Positions 59,870-64,000 of a stretch of 64,000 nt of DNA are shown piece by piece. Every line of letters begins with the position of its first letter. Within the stretch, counting starts at the first letter, position 1. Both the position numbers and the translations under genes were made by a program. Under the pieces are notes generated by a model. It saw only the letters and a list, made by a program, of their open reading frames with translations, was not told the origin of the DNA and did not search any database. Origin of the DNA: Trichoplusia ni (lineage: Eukaryota > Arthropoda > Insecta > Lepidoptera > Noctuidae); assembly GCF_003590095.1 (NCBI RefSeq), contig NC_039502.1, positions 4,317,753 through 4,381,752 on the forward strand. Reading direction: 5' to 3'.

Positions 59870-60389
59870 ATATAAGTAATAAATAAATCATTTTTTTTCA
59901 TACTTTATTAAATAAAACTTAAATAGTCCACAAAACAGTCGATCAATAGTTTTGAAAATCAAAACCCGATCAATCATCAAAACCAAACAGACACGCATAC
60001 AAAAGAAATACCAAAGACCAGTTGTTATAACATTACAAAGTCCAATAGAAAATAGAACAATAACCAGCCAATTTGAAATGCATCTAATTTTAAATCATAC
60101 AACTGCCATCGTCCAAGGATATATCAATGAAAAGCTGCAACTTAATATAGTGACAATAAATATTAATATAACTCAAGGCGATATTAATGCGTGAAACGCA
60201 GTGGACTTTGTCACAATCTATATATTTGCATTGGTAGGATAAAGTACAGTCAACAATTTCTTATTTCTTTTAGTTCTAAATCAAAGTCAAAAAACCATGG
60301 CGCCTTATGCTTTCTAAAGCATTGACCATGTTAAAAAGAAAACATGAGATAAAGCTATCTACTAATATTATTTAACAAAGTTTTCATAC

Positions 60390-60800
60390 TACAGGCGGGA
60401 AAAGAACGCAATATCTGAGGGCACGGCAGTGCCCCTGCCAAGTCTCGAGCAAAACGGGCACGGCCGTACCATCTTTTCTCGAAGCGATTCGCGGCTGTTT
60501 CGCCCCCCCTGTATCTTCGACGTGGACAAAGCTAGGAGTTTAGCTTTTCGGGGAATAATAGTAGGCATTAGAACAAGCTTAAGTTCGAAATTACATGCCA
60601 ATTGAATTAATGGTTTAGGAGTTACGGTCGATCAAAGTTACACCATTTTGTCACTCACTGACTCACTGACTCACTGACTCACTGACAGATCATCAAAAAT
60701 CTAAGGTACTTCTAGCAGACTTAGAAACTTCAAATTTTGCACCAAGATAGGTCCTTAGCCACATATAAAGGAAAAATTATAAAAACATTAAAAAATAATA
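60390..60800. repeat. GC-rich interspersed repeat block
   Basis: CAGGCGGGAAAAGAACGCAA, GAGGGCACGGCAGTGCCCC (self-complementary GGGCACGGCAGTGCCC), AACGGGCACGGCCGTACC, CCCCCCTGTATCTTCGACG, then a microsatellite and GACAGATCATCAAAAATC. The GC-rich head beside an AT-rich tail is unlike local DNA. I associate it with a common lepidopteran repeat; only one copy is in this window. Confidence 0.45.
60653..60687. repeat. (ACTCACTG)n microsatellite
   Basis: Just over four tandem ACTCACTG units inside the repeat block. Confidence 0.95.
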
Positions 60801-61449
60801 TGCCATAGAAAACAATTTTATATTTGCGGTTTGGCAAGAACATTATGTATGGATTTTGACTGCATTGTTAACTTTGTTCGTTGTTTAAGTACCTATTCAA
60901 TTGGATGAATACATACATAGAATAGAAAAGAATAATATAAATGTAATACACAGACTATCATTACCTAATACAAATTAATACATAAAATTCATAATTCATT
61001 AAATTAATAAAGCTAAAACTCCATTGTATTGCGATAAATATTGTATGCGCGCTCGATAGATGGCGTTGTACGTGTCTGAATCGCGCTATGGTTTCGTTAC
61101 AAAGCGCAGTCTAAGTAGTACTTCAGAATAATTCGATAATTTTCATTTGATAGCGCCACCTGTCTATGAAAAACCATTTCGAAACTAAAAAATATTGTAG
61201 TGATAATTGATATTCGGAGAACTTTACGTGTTATTTAGTTTAGTTTAGCTATAGTTTGTAAGTTAGTAGATATATATATGCATATATATATAAGTTTAAG
61301 CTTGTTTACATTAGAAGTAACGAAGTCTCAGAGAAGAAACAAAAGAGATAGAGATAGAGAATGGGTTCTAAGCAAAGCAGTAGCTGAAGTCCTAGAAATT
61401 ATGACACCTAAAAAAAAAGAAAGAAATACACTTGCAAAAAATAAATGAG
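60801..61449. other. Unassigned sequence
   Basis: TAGATGGCGTTGTACG and GATAGCGCCACCTGTC near 61055-61155 are inverse forms of one motif. An AT palindrome (ATATATATATGCATATATATAT) spans about 61269-61291. No gene. Confidence 0.4.
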
Positions 61450-62145
61450 ATCATACCAAAAACATTAAATGTAAAAAAATGCCAAGTCTCTCGATGCAGT
61501 CTTTCCATCGTAAAAAGTTTTGAGATCTCATAGAAGCCAAGTCCTATTCAAAATATTTTGTAGTTATAAATCAACATTTAGTAATTGTATCAATAGTTTT
61601 CTTTATATTATAATTATAGTGACTTGGCAATGAGCACAAGAAGAAACAAATAAAACGGCATATTTGTAGGAGTTGAAAGTTACACACACCGCATGCGTAA
61701 ACATTAATATCACAAAATTAATTTTCTTTTGGTTTATCCGTGTCGTCCCAACCGAATTTCGGCAACGGCAGTCAGTCTTAGTGTACTCTCGATTCATTTA
61801 CTTTCATAAAGCGATGGCCCGTAAGGTATTCTTAATTATTGTATTGGAGCATGTAGTCGGTAGTGACCATCATGATTCACACATAACAAATAATCTGATC
61901 ACTGGTCTCGTCAGTAACATTTGCACATAATTCCAGGCATCAAGCAGCTTTTAATTTGTGCTCATTGCCAAGTCACTATAATTATAATATAAAGAAAACT
62001 ATTGATACAATTACTAAATGTTGATTTATAACTACAAAATATTTTGAATAGGACTTGGCTTCTATGAGATCTCAAAACTTTTTACGATGGAAAGACTGCA
62101 TCGAGAGACTTGGCATTTTTTTACATTTAATGTTTTTGGTATGAT
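61450..62145. repeat. Perfect 190-bp inverted repeat with 316-bp spacer
   Basis: 61450-61639 and 61956-62145 are exact reverse complements by my base-by-base comparison, starting ATCATACCAAAAACATTAAA and ending GGCAATGAGCACAA. Each arm holds GCCAAGTC twice and GACTTGGC once. The spacer (61640-61955) contains GTCGTCCCAACCGAATTTCG, which resembles a common lepidopteran repeat, and open frames on both strands that I treat as incidental. No target-site duplication is clear. Foldback transposon or inverted duplication. Confidence 0.92.
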
Positions 62146-62686
62146 AATACATTACCGTGTCCAAAAAACATTGGTCTGCAAACTCGAGAACCAATAATGA
62201 TGATCACGGTTCAAGTTGTAATGGAGAATTAAAGCTTTCATTATAATACCACCCAGTAATTATAAGTTATGATTGCTATAAATTAACCTCATTTTGAAGA
62301 CATCATTGTTATGAAGATATTAATGATGTAAGCTAATGTAATCATCATTAGAGAAAGGTATAAAAAGTTTTATAAATGAGTTATGAATTGTGGTCTCTCA
62401 TTACGTTTTGGATGGGTTGGTTTGAATCGAATCTTTGAATAATTATTTTGTTCATGTTATTTTATGATACAAACTGTCTTTTTGATTTACATAAAAGTAT
62501 CCACACAAAATCTTGAACCGAATACAAAACCCGAATTTAGCAAATTTCCAAAAAAAAAGAAAATGCTGAATAAACTCCAAGAAAAAATGTCTGCTGGAAA
62601 GGAATAAAGCTGCTATAAAAGAATAAGCACCATCGTACATCTTCAGTTTTATGTCCTATTTTCTACTATTTTTGTGGATATAAACT

Positions 62687-62956
62687 ACTAGCTGTTGCCC
62701 GCGACTTCGTCCCCGTGGGTAGAAGATATAAGTTATGATTTATACTTGCCCTGTTTTTTTTCACATTTTCCATTGTATCTTCGCTCCTATTAGTCGCAGC
62801 GTGATGGTTTAAAGCCCTTAAAGTCCTAAAGCCTTCCTCGATTTATGGTCTATTCAACACAAAAAGATTTTTTCAATTTAGACCTGTAGTTCCTGAGATT
62901 AGCGCGTTCAAAAAAACAAACAAACAAACTGTTCAGCTTTATATATTAGTATAGAT
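62687..62956 (+). repeat. ~250-bp interspersed repeat, copy 3
   Basis: ACTAGCTGTTGCCCGCGACT to ATATATTAGTATAGAT, with all landmarks of copy 1 and an extra AAAGCCCTTAAAGTCC insert-like duplication in the middle. Same strand as copies 1 and 2. Confidence 0.85.
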
Positions 62957-64000
62957 TAAATAAATTTAATAAACAAGATGAGACGAACTGAACAACATAG
63001 AAAATTCTAAAACCTATGGAACAAATTCTCACTTGAAACTTACATTATCCACTACTGTTTGTTCTTCAATCAAATCAATTTCGTAACCTTAAACAAATAC
63101 AAAAACTTCTAATCAAGAAGAGAGAAAGTAAATCTACATAATGAGAACTTAATGAAATGTCTGTTAGCAGTCGAATAGGACATCAACCGGAATGACTGGA
63201 CAATTCCGTACAAAGGCTTCACAGTATTTTACTTGCGAAACTTTGATATCATTAACAATGGCCAGTATTTTATTGTCTAAGTCGAAAATTGGGATTTTGA
63301 AATTCTTGGGTTCAACTGTAAAATGTAAATACTATAAATCAAAAATAAGTATTCACATTTTCCTTGTATGATTATTCTTCTCTTTGTTTTGTTTTATAAT
63401 CCTCTAATTCTGTAACTTCTTTGTTTTGTAATTATTCGAGTGTCATTGTTCACGTTACTTCCTTCCATTTGACAGTATTTACTCTATTTTATGGCACTCT
63501 ATCTTTGCCTTCGGTATCATCATTATCCTTGTAATATTTTTCGTATAAATTTTCTCTGTATTACTCAACTTTTTCAAACATGACTATTTCATCAGTAGCT
63601 GCCATTGACCAACCTATCAATGCCACCCAGAAAATGTATTGTATGTTGCTTTAAAACAAACAAGCCTATTTATATTGATAACAGTACGTGCTTTGAAGCT
63701 TTATGCGTTTTCCATCGACGTTTAGTCGCGAGATTTTATCATGCGACACAATATGAAAGACAAGTTGACTTTATCTACAAGTAAACTCTCTAATCTATGA
63801 CATGTTCATTATTCTTTTGAAATAAATATTGAAGTGCCTGCTTAAGTAAACTCAAGTATTGATCATTAACAGTTTTGAGAAGCGTTTCCTGGACGATAAG
63901 TTTGTGACTTGGAGATGAATGAAACATTTCACACAATCGTAGTAAGGAAATCCGCAGTCCGTTTAATGTATTCTGGACATATGGCTTATAGAAATGCGAT
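62957..64000. other. Unassigned sequence to the window edge
   Basis: No gene, RNA or repeat family that I can support. Confidence 0.5.

Noticed and set aside
61603..61930. Overlapping frames on both strands within the 190-bp inverted repeat element
   Set aside because: They straddle the spacer and one arm, and part of the spacer resembles a dispersed repeat. No codon bias separates the strands.

Overview
This window looks like gene-poor nuclear DNA of a moth or butterfly (Lepidoptera). It is AT-rich throughout. It carries two non-LTR retrotransposon remnants (an R1-type tail and a CR1/Daphne-like reverse transcriptase), tRNA-derived SINEs, and short interspersed repeats of types I associate with lepidopteran genomes. 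I see no rRNA gene, true tRNA gene, CRISPR array or bacterial-style operon, and no intact, confidently identifiable host gene.

Layout. 0-12 kb: sparse sequence with one SINE at 3.3 kb and several short coding relics. The best is a two-exon, signal-peptide-bearing pseudogene at 5.86-6.57 kb. 11.8-17.1 kb: a possible minus-strand multi-exon gene for a secreted protein (three exons whose splice phases agree, plus a detached terminal exon), with a badly decayed coding relic, a second SINE type and a LINE tail in or beside it. 17-24 kb: copy 1 of a GC-rich 112-bp unit, a 93-bp inverted repeat, a 3 x 24-bp minisatellite and other repeats. 24-40 kb: mostly unassigned sequence with SINEs, decayed coding pieces, a U2 snRNA-like scrap and copy 2 of the 112-bp unit, identical to copy 1. 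40.5-41.2 kb: a young 5'-truncated R1-type insertion with its target-site duplication. 42-52 kb: a U6-like scrap, a decayed third copy of the 112-bp unit, and a minus-strand pseudogene about 1 kb long. 52.4-54.0 kb: the CR1-like element with the only long open frame (393 codons). 54-64 kb: three same-strand copies of a ~250-bp repeat, a near-perfect short hairpin, a GC-rich repeat block and a perfect 190-bp inverted repeat.

No pathway or gene cluster can be reconstructed. The window reads as retroposition and decay. Coding relics were found by hand, from open frames and an excess of G at codon position 1, so they are hypotheses. Only the two retrotransposon proteins are firmly identified. The most distinctive items are the identical 112-bp units flanked by target-site-like repeats, the perfect 190-bp inverted repeat, and the number of stop-interrupted coding relics on both strands.
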